Translations under genes and position numbers: made by a program
Notes under the pieces: generated by a model
The model's database searches: none
Told to the model about the DNA's origin: nothing
What the model saw: the letters and a program-made list of their open reading frames with translations, nothing else
Source of the DNA: Armatimonadota bacterium
GTDB lineage: Bacteria; Armatimonadota; Fimbriimonadia; Fimbriimonadales; Fimbriimonadaceae
DNA length: 64,000 nucleotides
Direction: 5' to 3'
Assembly (NCBI GenBank): GCA_018268395.1
Contig: JAFDWQ010000003.1
Location: 90,495-154,494, forward strand
In this document: in pieces, positions 34,730 to 42,509 of the stretch
Numbering within the stretch: the first letter of the stretch is position 1
How the letters are laid out: every line of letters starts with the position of its first letter

Positions 34730-35355
34730 GCTGTCCCTCTATCCGGAGTCCCTGTCCTGGTCGCTTGATACTCGGGGGCGTCGAAAAAGCCGTCCTTTTG
34801 TAGGGCCGCCCGTAGTTTTTCGAGGCAACGGGCCCGCGTCGGACCGATCGAACCGACCGGCATCCCCAACGTCGCGCTGACCTGTCCATAGTCCGTTTCT
34901 TCAGCGAGATAGAGGGCCTGGAGCAAGTCCCGACACTTGGCGTCCATGGCGAGGACGTTCTGACGGACATGGTCGGCTTCGGCCGCCTCCAGTGACGCAC
35001 GGTCGGCAGCGGCGTCCTCGTCCGCCAAAAGTTCGTCGAGGGACATGTCGTCATAGGACGAGTGACCGTGCTTCGTCGCAGAGCGCGACAGGCGATAGCT
35101 CTCCCGGGTCGCTGTGACGGCCAGCCACTTCGCGACGGCGTGGGCCTCCTCGATCCTGTCCAAATGCTTGTAGAAGGAGGCAAAGGTCGTCATAAAGACG
35201 TCTTCGGCGTCGTCCGCAGAGAGTCCGGTCCGCCTTGCGACGGAATAGACAAGGCTCTTGAACCGGTCGACGAGCGCGTGCCAGGCCCTTTCGTCGCCGG
35301 CGCGGCACCGGGAGAGCCATCGTGCGATTTCGCTTTCGTCCGGTCGCCGCATCAC
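34726..35355 (-). CDS. ECF-type sigma factor of the sigma-CHAT operon
   Basis: A 209-residue sigma-70-family protein of the ECF class. Region 2 lies at ~20-95 (WHALVDRFKSLVYSVARRTG, then AEDVFMTTFASFYKHLDRI and VAKWLAVTATRE). Region 4 lies at ~140-195 (LLQALYLAEETDYGQVSATLG with a helix-turn-helix and VRRGP-like SIGPTRARCLEKLRAAL). No region 3 is present. It is the first gene of the operon; a classic membrane anti-sigma gene is missing, the next gene encoding the 177-residue soluble protein instead. GTG 35355 is followed by ATG 35352, and either could be the start. The C-terminal ~15 residues after region 4 are disordered. Confidence 0.92.
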   Translation of the reverse strand: MMRRPDESEIARWLSRCRAGDERAWHALVDRFKSLVYSVARRTGLSADDAEDVFMTTFASFYKHLDRIEEAHAVAKWLAVTATRESYRLSRSATKHGHSSYDDMSLDELLADEDAAADRASLEAAEADHVRQNVLAMDAKCRDLLQALYLAEETDYGQVSATLGMPVGSIGPTRARCLEKLRAALQKDGFFDAPEYQATRTGTPDRGTA

Positions 35356-35367
35356 GTTTCTGGACCG

Positions 35368-35373
35368 ATTGTA
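35368..35373 (-). promoter_or_regulatory. -10 box of the sigma-CHAT-S8 operon
   Basis: Minus strand TACAAT lies 12 nt upstream of the GTG start of the sigma gene, giving a leader of about 5 nt. A match to the housekeeping -35 is not evident, so either a weak housekeeping promoter or autoregulation by the ECF factor is possible. Confidence 0.4.
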
Positions 35374-35437
35374 TCAGGCCTGTGACGGCCGCCCTCTGAA
35401 CGTCCGTGGGCCGACAAGCCCGATTCAAGGATCTGAC

Positions 35438-35818
35438 ATGAAACTGCAAACGATTCTCATCCTCGCAACGACCGTGACCGCTGTCGCCGTCGCCCAGCAA
35501 GTCCGCACGGAGTTCCTCGCCACGATGACCGGCACCGGAAAGGGCAAGGTCAAGTGGAAGACCCGGGACAACCTGCCCAATCAGTTCCAAGCAGAGTTCC
35601 AGGCCGAAGGCGAACGGTTGCGACCGAACTCGGGGTACCGCCTCAACGTCGGCGACGGCCAGTACATTGTGGACGTGACGACGGACGGGTTCGGCGTTTA
35701 CCGCCATACGCGCCTCTTTAAGGGCTCGAACCGGCCGAACATCGGAGCCGGCACCTCCGCCGTCCTCACGGACGCGTCGGGAGCCGTCGCCCAGTCGGGC
35801 ACGTTCCAGGCGAAGTAG
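35438..35818 (+). CDS. Small secreted protein of unknown function
   Basis: A 126-residue protein with a signal peptide (MKLQTILILATTVTAVAVA, cleavage near AQQ) and a compact beta-rich body: EFLATMTGTGKGKVKWKTRD, then FQAEFQAEGERL, and YIVDVTTDGFGVYRHTRL. I start it at ATG 35438 because AAGG lies 7 nt before it; the open frame extends upstream without protein-like sequence. It is divergent from the ECF sigma operon across 82 nt and could be an output gene, but no shared promoter motif was found to support that. Function unknown. Confidence 0.7.
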   Translation: MKLQTILILATTVTAVAVAQQVRTEFLATMTGTGKGKVKWKTRDNLPNQFQAEFQAEGERLRPNSGYRLNVGDGQYIVDVTTDGFGVYRHTRLFKGSNRPNIGAGTSAVLTDASGAVAQSGTFQAK

Positions 35819-35944
35819 TCCTTACGGTTCGACCGATCGGTATGGGCCGGCCCGATGTGGCCGGCCGACTTTCGTTATCAGGTTGTCTGCGGCGACGGAC
35901 CTCCGTTCGCATGGCCCGCGGAATCCGTGTGCCAATCTCGTCCG

Positions 35945-37159
35945 ATGTCCAGGACGGTGGTCGATCCGACCTTTGCCCGTAGCCAGTTCCCTGCCTTGCA
36001 GACGTCCTTCGCGTTTTTGGAGAACGCGGGCGGGTCGCAAGTCCCCGGCTGCGTGATCGACGCGATGGGCCGTTTTTTGCGGGAGTCGAACGTCCAGACG
36101 ACGGCCGGATATCCGGCAAGCGACAGAGTGACCCGGTGCGTGGACGACGCCCACACGTTTTGCGAGACGCTCATGGGCGCCGAGGACAAGGGCAAGGTCG
36201 TTCTCGGGCCGTCGACGTCCCAGCTTCTGTCCATGCTCGCGACGTGTCTGAAACGGCGCCTGGAGCCGGGTGACGAGATCGTGGTCTCCGTAGCCAACCA
36301 TGAAGCGAACTACGGGCCCTGGTCGCGCATCGCGACGGACGGCGTCCGATTGACACCGTGGGGCGTCGACGCTGTGACGGGCGAATCGCGCGTCACGGAC
36401 CTGCAACGGCTCCTGACTCCCAAGTCCAAGATTGTCGCGTTCCCCCACACGTCGAACCTTCTCGGGAACGTGGCCGACGTGACCGAGATCACGAGGGCCG
36501 CACACGCGGTCGGAGCCATCGTCGTCGTCGACGGGGTCGCGTACGCCCCGCACAGGCTGATGGAGACGGCGGCCTGGGGCGTCGATTTCTACGCCTTCTC
36601 CGCGTACAAGGTGTACGGGCCGCACATGGCCGCCCTCTATGGGACCCATGACGGCTGGGCAGGTCTGGAGGGTCCGAACCACTTCTTCGTCCCTCAAGGC
36701 GAAGTTCCCAGGAAGTTCGAACTCGGATGTCTTCCGTTCGAGGGGTGTGCCGGTCTCTCGGCTATCGGAGACTATCTGAGCCGGTTGGCCGACACACCGT
36801 CGTTCTCCCGGGAAGCGGCCGTCCGATCGTTCGACTTGTTCCAGGGTTGGGAGTCCGTTCTGACATCGGCCTTGCTCGCCTATCTGGGTTCGAAGAGCGG
36901 GGTCCGCATCGTCGGGCCGACAGAAGGCGACAGGGTTCCGACGGTCTCGTTCGTTTCGGACCGCGTCCCAGCACCCGCCGTTTCGGCCCACGTCAATGCT
37001 CGGGACATCGGGATCCGCCACGGTCACATGTATTCCCACAGACTTACCGAGGCGTTGGGAGTCGATCCCGAAACGGGCTTTGTCCGGATCAGCGCCGTCC
37101 ACACGAACACGATGGACGAGATCGGTCGGCTCTGTTCGGTCCTGGACGAGATCCTCTAG
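35945..37159 (+). CDS. Class V aminotransferase-fold PLP enzyme (VC1184-type), no catalytic cysteine
   Basis: A 404-residue fold-type I PLP enzyme related to cysteine desulfurases (opening with FAFLENAGGSQVP, typical of the VC1184-like subgroup). The PLP-binding lysine is Lys222 in FSAYKVYGPH, and the phosphate and His ligands lie in VVSVANHEAN. At the position of the SufS/NifS active-site cysteine (RxGhhC) the sequence is IRHGHMYSHRL, with no Cys. It is therefore unlikely to be a persulfide-forming desulfurase and could be a sulfinate desulfinase or another lyase. Cysteine dioxygenase lies 40 nt downstream, and a YeiH-type exporter follows. Confidence 0.82.
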   Translation: MSRTVVDPTFARSQFPALQTSFAFLENAGGSQVPGCVIDAMGRFLRESNVQTTAGYPASDRVTRCVDDAHTFCETLMGAEDKGKVVLGPSTSQLLSMLATCLKRRLEPGDEIVVSVANHEANYGPWSRIATDGVRLTPWGVDAVTGESRVTDLQRLLTPKSKIVAFPHTSNLLGNVADVTEITRAAHAVGAIVVVDGVAYAPHRLMETAAWGVDFYAFSAYKVYGPHMAALYGTHDGWAGLEGPNHFFVPQGEVPRKFELGCLPFEGCAGLSAIGDYLSRLADTPSFSREAAVRSFDLFQGWESVLTSALLAYLGSKSGVRIVGPTEGDRVPTVSFVSDRVPAPAVSAHVNARDIGIRHGHMYSHRLTEALGVDPETGFVRISAVHTNTMDEIGRLCSVLDEIL

Positions 37160-37183
37160 CACGGGCCCGCGACGGGCCTGCTG

Positions 37184-37189
37184 TACAAT
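37184..37189 (+). promoter_or_regulatory. -10 box of the cysteine dioxygenase gene
   Basis: TACAAT lies 10 nt before ATG 37200, giving a leader of 3-4 nt. It overlaps the alternative upstream ATG at 37188, which argues for 37200 as the true start. Confidence 0.4.
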
Positions 37190-37199
37190 GTCGGGAAGA

Positions 37200-37775
37200 A
37201 TGATCGCCGATTGCCGTTCCGCTCGGGGGGCCGAACTGATCGAGAGGCTCGATGGAGCCGTCGAACTCGACTGCGTCCAAGGACGATGTTCGAAGGTCAA
37301 AGAGGTCCTCGAAGACGTGTTCCGATCGGGAGACGACTTCTTGCCTGCCAGGTGCTTGGCTCCGGCCGCCGACCGTTACGCACGACGGTTGATCCACCGG
37401 GATCCGGCAGGCCGCTATTCTGTGGTCGCCATGGTCTGGGGGGTCGGTCAGGGGACGGCGCTTCACGACCATGCCGGAGAGTGGTGCGTCGAATGCGTCT
37501 ACCGAGGTCGGATCGAAGTGACGTCGTACGACATTCAAGGCTCGCCGGAAGAGCCCCTTGTGCAGTTTAAGAGAGAGAAGACGGTCTATGCGGGTACGGG
37601 CGAAGCAGGGGCCTTGATCCCTCCCTTCGAGTACCACACGATCGCGAACGCCCTGACAGACGAGCCGTCGGTGACCATTCACGTCTATGGTCACGAACTC
37701 ACGTGGTGCCATATCTTTGAGCCGGTCGAGGGCGGGTATCGGCGCGTGCGGAAAGACCTCTGCTATACGGACTGA
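37200..37775 (+). CDS. Cysteine dioxygenase-family cupin
   Basis: A 191-residue cupin of the thiol dioxygenase family, which oxidises cysteine with O2 to cysteine sulfinate. The Fe-binding histidines are His89 and His91 in LHDHAGEWC and His146 in FEYHTIAN, and the following VTIHVYGHELTWCHIF is typical of bacterial CDOs. Related enzymes act on 3-mercaptopropionate, so the thiol substrate is not certain. ATG 37200 is preferred over 37188, since the latter sits in the -10 box. It is framed by a NifS-like PLP enzyme and a YeiH-like exporter, together suggesting oxidative cysteine breakdown. Confidence 0.87.
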   Translation: MIADCRSARGAELIERLDGAVELDCVQGRCSKVKEVLEDVFRSGDDFLPARCLAPAADRYARRLIHRDPAGRYSVVAMVWGVGQGTALHDHAGEWCVECVYRGRIEVTSYDIQGSPEEPLVQFKREKTVYAGTGEAGALIPPFEYHTIANALTDEPSVTIHVYGHELTWCHIFEPVEGGYRRVRKDLCYTD

Positions 37776-37856
37776 GCATCAGAAGTCGATAAGATTCCCG
37801 GCCGAAAGTTCGTCGAGGCTTCCGGTCACGGACCGCATCGGCTATCCTCTGCCTTC

Positions 37857-38891
37857 GTGTTCCGGTCTGTCGCGAAGTCGTTGCCAGGATTGGGCCTTTG
37901 CACGCTCCTGGCCCTGGCGTCGGTCGCCGTTTCCGAATCGCCCTGGGCGAAACAGAACCTCCGGTTCAGCCCACTCCTGATCGTCATCCTGCTCGGCATC
38001 GTCATCGCGTCCTTAACGCGGCTTCCGGCGGCTTTGGACGACGGGATCAAGGTCGCGCAAAAGCCTGTCCTCCGTTGGGCGGTCGCGGGGCTCGGCTTCA
38101 AGCTCTCGCTTATGGAGATCCTCAGGATCGGCGGCCCCGCACTGTTCGTCGTCCTCGTCTCCACCGTCGCAGCCCTTGCTGCGGGATGGTGGATCGGCGT
38201 CAGGATGGGTTTGAACGAGAAGCTGGCGATCTTGCTCGGGGTCGGTACGTCGGTCTGCGGGGCGTCGGCCGTCGTCGCTGCGGACACGGTCGTTCAGGCC
38301 GAGGGTGAGGACGCGGCGGTCAGCCTTGGCGTCATCACCCTTTGGGGAACGGTCGGGATCTTCGTGCTCCCCCTGATCGCTTCGACGCTCCACCTCCACG
38401 AGTTCCGGTACGGCGTTTTCGCAGGAGCCTCCCTCCAAGAAATGGCCCAGGTCGTGGCGGCGGCGCAAGGGTACAGCGACGGGTCGGCCGAGGTCGCGAC
38501 GGTCGTGAAGCTGGCCCGGATCTGCCTCTTAGCCCCCATCGTCCTCTATCTCGCTGCGTGGTTCAAGCGGAACCGCGGGGCTTCCGGTGAAGCCCAAGTC
38601 GCCCCGGTGCCGTGGTTCTTGGTCGCTTTTCTCGTCTTCGCGACGGTCAATTCGTTCGCGGTAAACCTCGGCATCCCGAAGAACGTGATCGACGCTTTGG
38701 TCCGTGCCGACGTGGTTCTCCTGAGCATCGGGATGGCGGGCGTCGGCCTCAAAACCGGCTTTCGAGAACTGAAGAAAGCCGGATGGAAGCCCGTATTGCT
38801 CGGCCTTTACCAATGGCTGTTCTTGAGCGCGGTCGCCTTTGCACTTTCCTCGGTCTTGAGCGCGCCCGCCGCACCGGGCGTCGCCAAGTGA
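37857..38891 (+). CDS. YeiH/UPF0324-family membrane protein (putative sulfate exporter)
   Basis: A 344-residue polytopic membrane protein with about 10 helices. Family hallmarks are the LRWAVAGLGFKLSLMEI stretch, the GVGTSVCGASAVVAAD loop and ASLQEMAQVVAAAQGYS. The family (YeiH, PSE) is proposed to export sulfate or sulfite in some bacteria, though biochemical support is thin. Here it follows cysteine dioxygenase by 81 nt in the same direction, which fits removal of oxidised sulfur made from cysteine. The start is GTG, with TATCCT 8 nt before it as a possible -10 box. Confidence 0.88.
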   Translation: MFRSVAKSLPGLGLCTLLALASVAVSESPWAKQNLRFSPLLIVILLGIVIASLTRLPAALDDGIKVAQKPVLRWAVAGLGFKLSLMEILRIGGPALFVVLVSTVAALAAGWWIGVRMGLNEKLAILLGVGTSVCGASAVVAADTVVQAEGEDAAVSLGVITLWGTVGIFVLPLIASTLHLHEFRYGVFAGASLQEMAQVVAAAQGYSDGSAEVATVVKLARICLLAPIVLYLAAWFKRNRGASGEAQVAPVPWFLVAFLVFATVNSFAVNLGIPKNVIDALVRADVVLLSIGMAGVGLKTGFRELKKAGWKPVLLGLYQWLFLSAVAFALSSVLSAPAAPGVAK

Positions 38892-38897
38892 GATAAT
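38892..38897 (+). promoter_or_regulatory. -10 box of the lipoprotein gene at 38905
   Basis: GATAAT ends 7 nt before ATG 38905 and begins directly after the YeiH stop codon. It fits the leaderless arrangement and gives the lipoprotein its own promoter. Confidence 0.45.
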
Positions 38898-38904
38898 AGG
38901 CCCC

Positions 38905-40080
38905 ATGGTCTGGAGCCCAGACAAGGCGTCCCGTCGGATCGCTGTCGCCTTGCTCGTCGTCGTGTCTGGAGTCTTACCGGGGTGCACGGAAGACAAGAAG
39001 AAGGACGCGGACACGTCCCTTCTTCCGAGGAACCTGCGTCCTCAGCCGAAACGACTGGCCGATCTGACTAAAGGCGAGTCCGGCGACGAAGAGTTGACCC
39101 AGATCGGTTTTCGCCTCGCCGATACCGCTTCGTGGCTCAAAGGTGCGGACGGGAAGCCGTATTACGAATGGGTGTCTTGGGACGCCGTCTGTCACTTTGC
39201 GGCCGACGATGCGAAGAAGTCGTACTCCTTGATCGAGTTGGACACGAAGACGACGAAATCGAAAGTGCTCGAGCCTTTGACAAAGGTCTATTCGGCAGAA
39301 GGCAACTTCGGTCCAGGCCGGATGGCGCCCTCGACGAACCGGCTTTTGTTCATGGGCGAGCGGCCCGGTTCCCCGCCGAAGTACTACATCGCCGACGACA
39401 AGGGGAACGAATACCGCCAATGGGAGTTCCACGGCCCGACCGACCGCACAAAGGCTCCGTACGCCAGTATCTCGTGGACGCCCGAGAGCCACGTGATGGA
39501 GACCGTCGTCGGTCCGGGCCAAAAGGGCAAGACGAAGATCCAGACTTGGATCTACAAGGCCAAGGACTATGAAACGGCCGAGGCGTTGCCGACGGTCGAG
39601 ATCGACGCCTTGCCCAAAGTGGGGACGGTGCCGTACTCGCGAGGTGGGAACAAGTTCTTCATGATCGTGCCGGACGTGCCGAACGAAGCGTCGCCGAACG
39701 TCAAGATCGTCCAGTGGGAAGCATCGGTCGTCCCGAAGCAAAAAGTCTTCGACGTTTCGTTCGACGACCAGTACGTGCACGATTGGAAACCCGCCGAAGA
39801 CGGACTTTTCATCATGTGGGCCACGACGACCTGCCCCACCGGACCGACCGCTTGGATACGTTCGCCAGAAAACGCGAACGACAAGCCGACGGACCCTCAG
39901 TACATCCGGATCTGGATCACGAAGAACGACGGTACGGGCCACCGCGAACTCGGCCGGCTCGAGCTCAAACCTGGCTCAGAAGCGGCCGACATCGATTCGT
40001 TCAGTGGCATGCGGTGGGTGACGAACCGGCTGTTCGTCAGTTTCCTGTTCCGCGGCGGTCTTTGGGAGATCTACATCTGA
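38905..40080 (+). CDS. Lipoprotein of unknown function, propeller-like
   Basis: The 391-residue product has a lipoprotein signal peptide with lipobox VLPGC (Cys27 as the lipidated residue), followed by a charged linker. The mature part is beta-rich with repeated strand-loop segments (YYEWVSWDAVCHF, KYYIADDKGNEYRQWEF and VHDWKPAEDGLFIMWATTT), reminiscent of a TolB-like or WD-type propeller, but no family is certain. It is probably anchored in a cell-envelope membrane. Its stop region overlaps the convergent galT gene by 10 nt. Confidence 0.7.
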   Translation: MVWSPDKASRRIAVALLVVVSGVLPGCTEDKKKDADTSLLPRNLRPQPKRLADLTKGESGDEELTQIGFRLADTASWLKGADGKPYYEWVSWDAVCHFAADDAKKSYSLIELDTKTTKSKVLEPLTKVYSAEGNFGPGRMAPSTNRLLFMGERPGSPPKYYIADDKGNEYRQWEFHGPTDRTKAPYASISWTPESHVMETVVGPGQKGKTKIQTWIYKAKDYETAEALPTVEIDALPKVGTVPYSRGGNKFFMIVPDVPNEASPNVKIVQWEASVVPKQKVFDVSFDDQYVHDWKPAEDGLFIMWATTTCPTGPTAWIRSPENANDKPTDPQYIRIWITKNDGTGHRELGRLELKPGSEAADIDSFSGMRWVTNRLFVSFLFRGGLWEIYI

Positions 40081-41123
40081 CGGCCGAGAGGCGTCACGGA
40101 CCGTAGGCGCGCGGCCGCTTGCTCGGGGGTCAGGTCCCTTTGGGCCTCGGCCAGCATTTCGTATCCGACCATGAATTTGCGAACGCTCGCGGAGCGGAGC
40201 AACGGGGGATAGAAATGGGCGTGGAGCTGCCAGTGGCCCGTCGGTCGACCGTCGGACGGCGCCTGGTGCCAACCCATGGAATAAGGAAAGCTGACGTCGA
40301 ACAGGGCGTCGTACCGGGAAAGGCCATCGACCAGGATTTCAGCGAGACGGCGCCGTTGCGGCCCGTCAAGGTCCGGCAGGGATCCGACAGGGCGCTTGGG
40401 GAGCAACAGGGTTTCGAACGGCCAGACGGCCCAGAAGGGCACGACGAGGATCCACTCCGAGTTCTCGCAGACCGTCCGCTCCCCTCGGCCCGACTCTGCG
40501 GACGCGACGTCGAGGAGCAAGGGCCGGCCGTTCGCGTCCCAGTACGCCCGCTGCATGACGCATTCCCTCTCGGCTAACGTCGGCACCGCGTCTCCGGCCC
40601 AGACCTGGCCATGGGGATGGGGGTTCGAACAGCCCATCGATTCCCCCTTGTTCTCGAAGACCTGGACCCAGGCATAGAGGCTCTCAAGCTCGCGCGTCAG
40701 TTCGGCCAGCGTCGCCACGACCGCGACGACGTCGTCGACAGGCATCTGCGCCAACGTCAAATCGTGCCGAGGGGAAAAGCAGACGACACGGCATTCTCCG
40801 CGAACGGGGACCGACCGGAAAAGACCTGGCTCGGGCGCCGAGTGAGGCGTGCCTGCCACCAAGGCCGGGAAATCGTTGGCGAAGACGTAGGGGCCCGTAT
40901 AGTCCGGGTTCCTATCGCCGTTGGCCCGGACGTTTCCGGGGCACAAGTAGCAAACGGGATCGTAAGCCTGAAGGTCGTCGTGGACGCGCGGTTCCGTTTG
41001 GCCGAGCCAGGGCCGGGACGTCCGGTGAGGGGAGACCAAGACCCAGTCTCCCGACAGCGGGTCGAACCGTCTGTGCGGGTGTTGGTCCGGGTCGAACGTG
41101 AAGGACGGCAATTCCGGATCCAC
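40071..41123 (-). CDS. galT: Galactose-1-phosphate uridylyltransferase
   Basis: A 350-residue Leloir-pathway enzyme that exchanges UMP between UDP-glucose and galactose-1-phosphate. The active-site motif is SNPHPHGQVW (nucleophile His in HPH), and zinc ligands include the cysteines in VCYLCPGN. RRFDPLSGDWVLVSPHR is the standard GalT N-terminus. Length is typical. The GTG start at 41123 lies 13 nt downstream of the 3' end of tRNA-Ile on the same strand, so the two could be co-transcribed. No galK or galE is present in the window. Confidence 0.94.
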   Translation of the reverse strand: MDPELPSFTFDPDQHPHRRFDPLSGDWVLVSPHRTSRPWLGQTEPRVHDDLQAYDPVCYLCPGNVRANGDRNPDYTGPYVFANDFPALVAGTPHSAPEPGLFRSVPVRGECRVVCFSPRHDLTLAQMPVDDVVAVVATLAELTRELESLYAWVQVFENKGESMGCSNPHPHGQVWAGDAVPTLAERECVMQRAYWDANGRPLLLDVASAESGRGERTVCENSEWILVVPFWAVWPFETLLLPKRPVGSLPDLDGPQRRRLAEILVDGLSRYDALFDVSFPYSMGWHQAPSDGRPTGHWQLHAHFYPPLLRSASVRKFMVGYEMLAEAQRDLTPEQAAARLRSVTPLGRQM

Positions 41124-41136
41124 CTGGGAAGCCGTT

Positions 41137-41213
<77 letters not shown>

Positions 41214-41296
41214 GCGACCGAAGGTCTACGATACCTTATCGGAAATGGGCGGCGGAAGCCTTAGCTCGAGGGCCTAGGCGCAGGTCGGGCGGCCGC

Positions 41297-42454
41297 TCAC
41301 TTGACCGAAAGCGGCGTCAAAGTGCGACCCGACTTGTCCGGCACCGGCTCCCGGGCGATCGGGCGATACAGCGAGTCCCGTTCGACCGGCTCTCGGCCCG
41401 CCTCGCGGATCATGTAGGACATGTTCTCAAAGGTCAGCGCCTGCTTCTTGTTCCCGAACTCGCCTTCCTTGTAGGTGATCTCGTACTCGTGCACGAGACC
41501 GTCGGTATCGTCGGCGCCGTACCACAAGGCGGCCTGCGTGACTTCTGGAGTGTTCATGATCCAGAAGGACTTGACGTGGTCGAAGTTGTCCAGCATCAGG
41601 CGGGCGACGGCTATGTTGCGCAGGTCGGTGAAGCCTGTCAAAGGCTTGATGTCTTCCAGTTCGGTCGCTTCGGGGTGGAAAGAGAGCGGCGTGTAGCACA
41701 CGAAGTGGCCCGTCTCGTCCTGTAGCTCCCGGAGTTGACGAAGGTGGTCGGCCCGCTCGAAGTCCGTCTCGATGTGTCCGTACAGGAGCGTCGCGTACTG
41801 CTTGAGGCCGAGCTTCGCCGCGGCCCGTGCGACGGACTTCCAGCCTTCTCCGTCCATTTTCCGTCCGAAGAGTTCGCGGTGGACGCGGTCGGACAGCACC
41901 TCGATCCCGCCGCCTGGCAGGGAATCGAGGCCGGCTTCGATCAAGTCCCGCAACGCCTGTTCGTGGCTGACGCCGCCCTTGTGAGCGATCTGCTCGATCT
42001 CGATCGCGGTGAACGCCTTGACGTGGACGCCGGGCAAGACCTCTTTCACCGTCCGGACGAGGTCGAGATAGTACTGATAGGGAAGGCGGGGGTTGATCCC
42101 GCCGACCATGTGGACCTCGGTGATCTCGACGTCTTTGTGCCATTCCAGACGCCTGCGGACCTCTTCGATCGAAAACTCGTAGGGATCGGGCCCGCCCTTC
42201 TTGGCATAGAACGAGCAGAACTTACAGAACTTGTTACAGATGTTCGTGTAGTTGATGTGCTGGTTGCGTACGAAATACGTCCGCGCCCCGTGCCGGCGTT
42301 CGCGGACAAGGTTCGCCATCGCGCCGACGGCCGTCAGGTTCGGGTGTTCGAAGAGCCGCACGCCATCGTCGACGCTGAGCCGTTCGCCGCCGTCGACCTT
42401 GCGGAAGACGTCCATCAAGTCGGTAGGGATGACACGTTCGGGGGCAATCGGCAT
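41297..42454 (-). CDS. mqnE: Aminodeoxyfutalosine synthase (radical SAM, menaquinone pathway)
   Basis: The 385-residue protein is a radical SAM enzyme with the 4Fe-4S motif CNKFCKFC inside INYTNICNKFCKFCSFYAKK. HMVGGINPRLPYQYY and GLDSLPGGGIEVLSDRVH are typical of MqnE, the enzyme joining SAM-derived adenosine with 3-[(1-carboxyvinyl)oxy]benzoate in the futalosine route to menaquinone. MqnC is a close paralogue, but these segments fit MqnE better. I start it at ATG 42454. A TACAAT box ends 22 nt upstream, so this leader is short but not absent. Other mqn genes are not in the window. Confidence 0.9.
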   Translation of the reverse strand: MPIAPERVIPTDLMDVFRKVDGGERLSVDDGVRLFEHPNLTAVGAMANLVRERRHGARTYFVRNQHINYTNICNKFCKFCSFYAKKGGPDPYEFSIEEVRRRLEWHKDVEITEVHMVGGINPRLPYQYYLDLVRTVKEVLPGVHVKAFTAIEIEQIAHKGGVSHEQALRDLIEAGLDSLPGGGIEVLSDRVHRELFGRKMDGEGWKSVARAAAKLGLKQYATLLYGHIETDFERADHLRQLRELQDETGHFVCYTPLSFHPEATELEDIKPLTGFTDLRNIAVARLMLDNFDHVKSFWIMNTPEVTQAALWYGADDTDGLVHEYEITYKEGEFGNKKQALTFENMSYMIREAGREPVERDSLYRPIAREPVPDKSGRTLTPLSVK

Positions 42455-42509
42455 GGGCTGGACTCGTCCCAAACAGATTGTAGCCCACCCCGGGACGGTC
42501 TCCGTGACT

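Noticed and set aside
30387..35355. Whether the TPR-CHAT and sigma genes belong to a type III-E CRISPR (Craspase) locus.
   Set aside because: No repeat-spacer array, Cas7-11-like or other cas gene is present within the window, so only an analogy is claimed.
35822..37300. Minus-strand open frame of about 492 codons opposite the class V PLP enzyme.
   Set aside because: It covers a gene with a clear PLP motif in the other direction and shows no recognisable domain; shadow frame.
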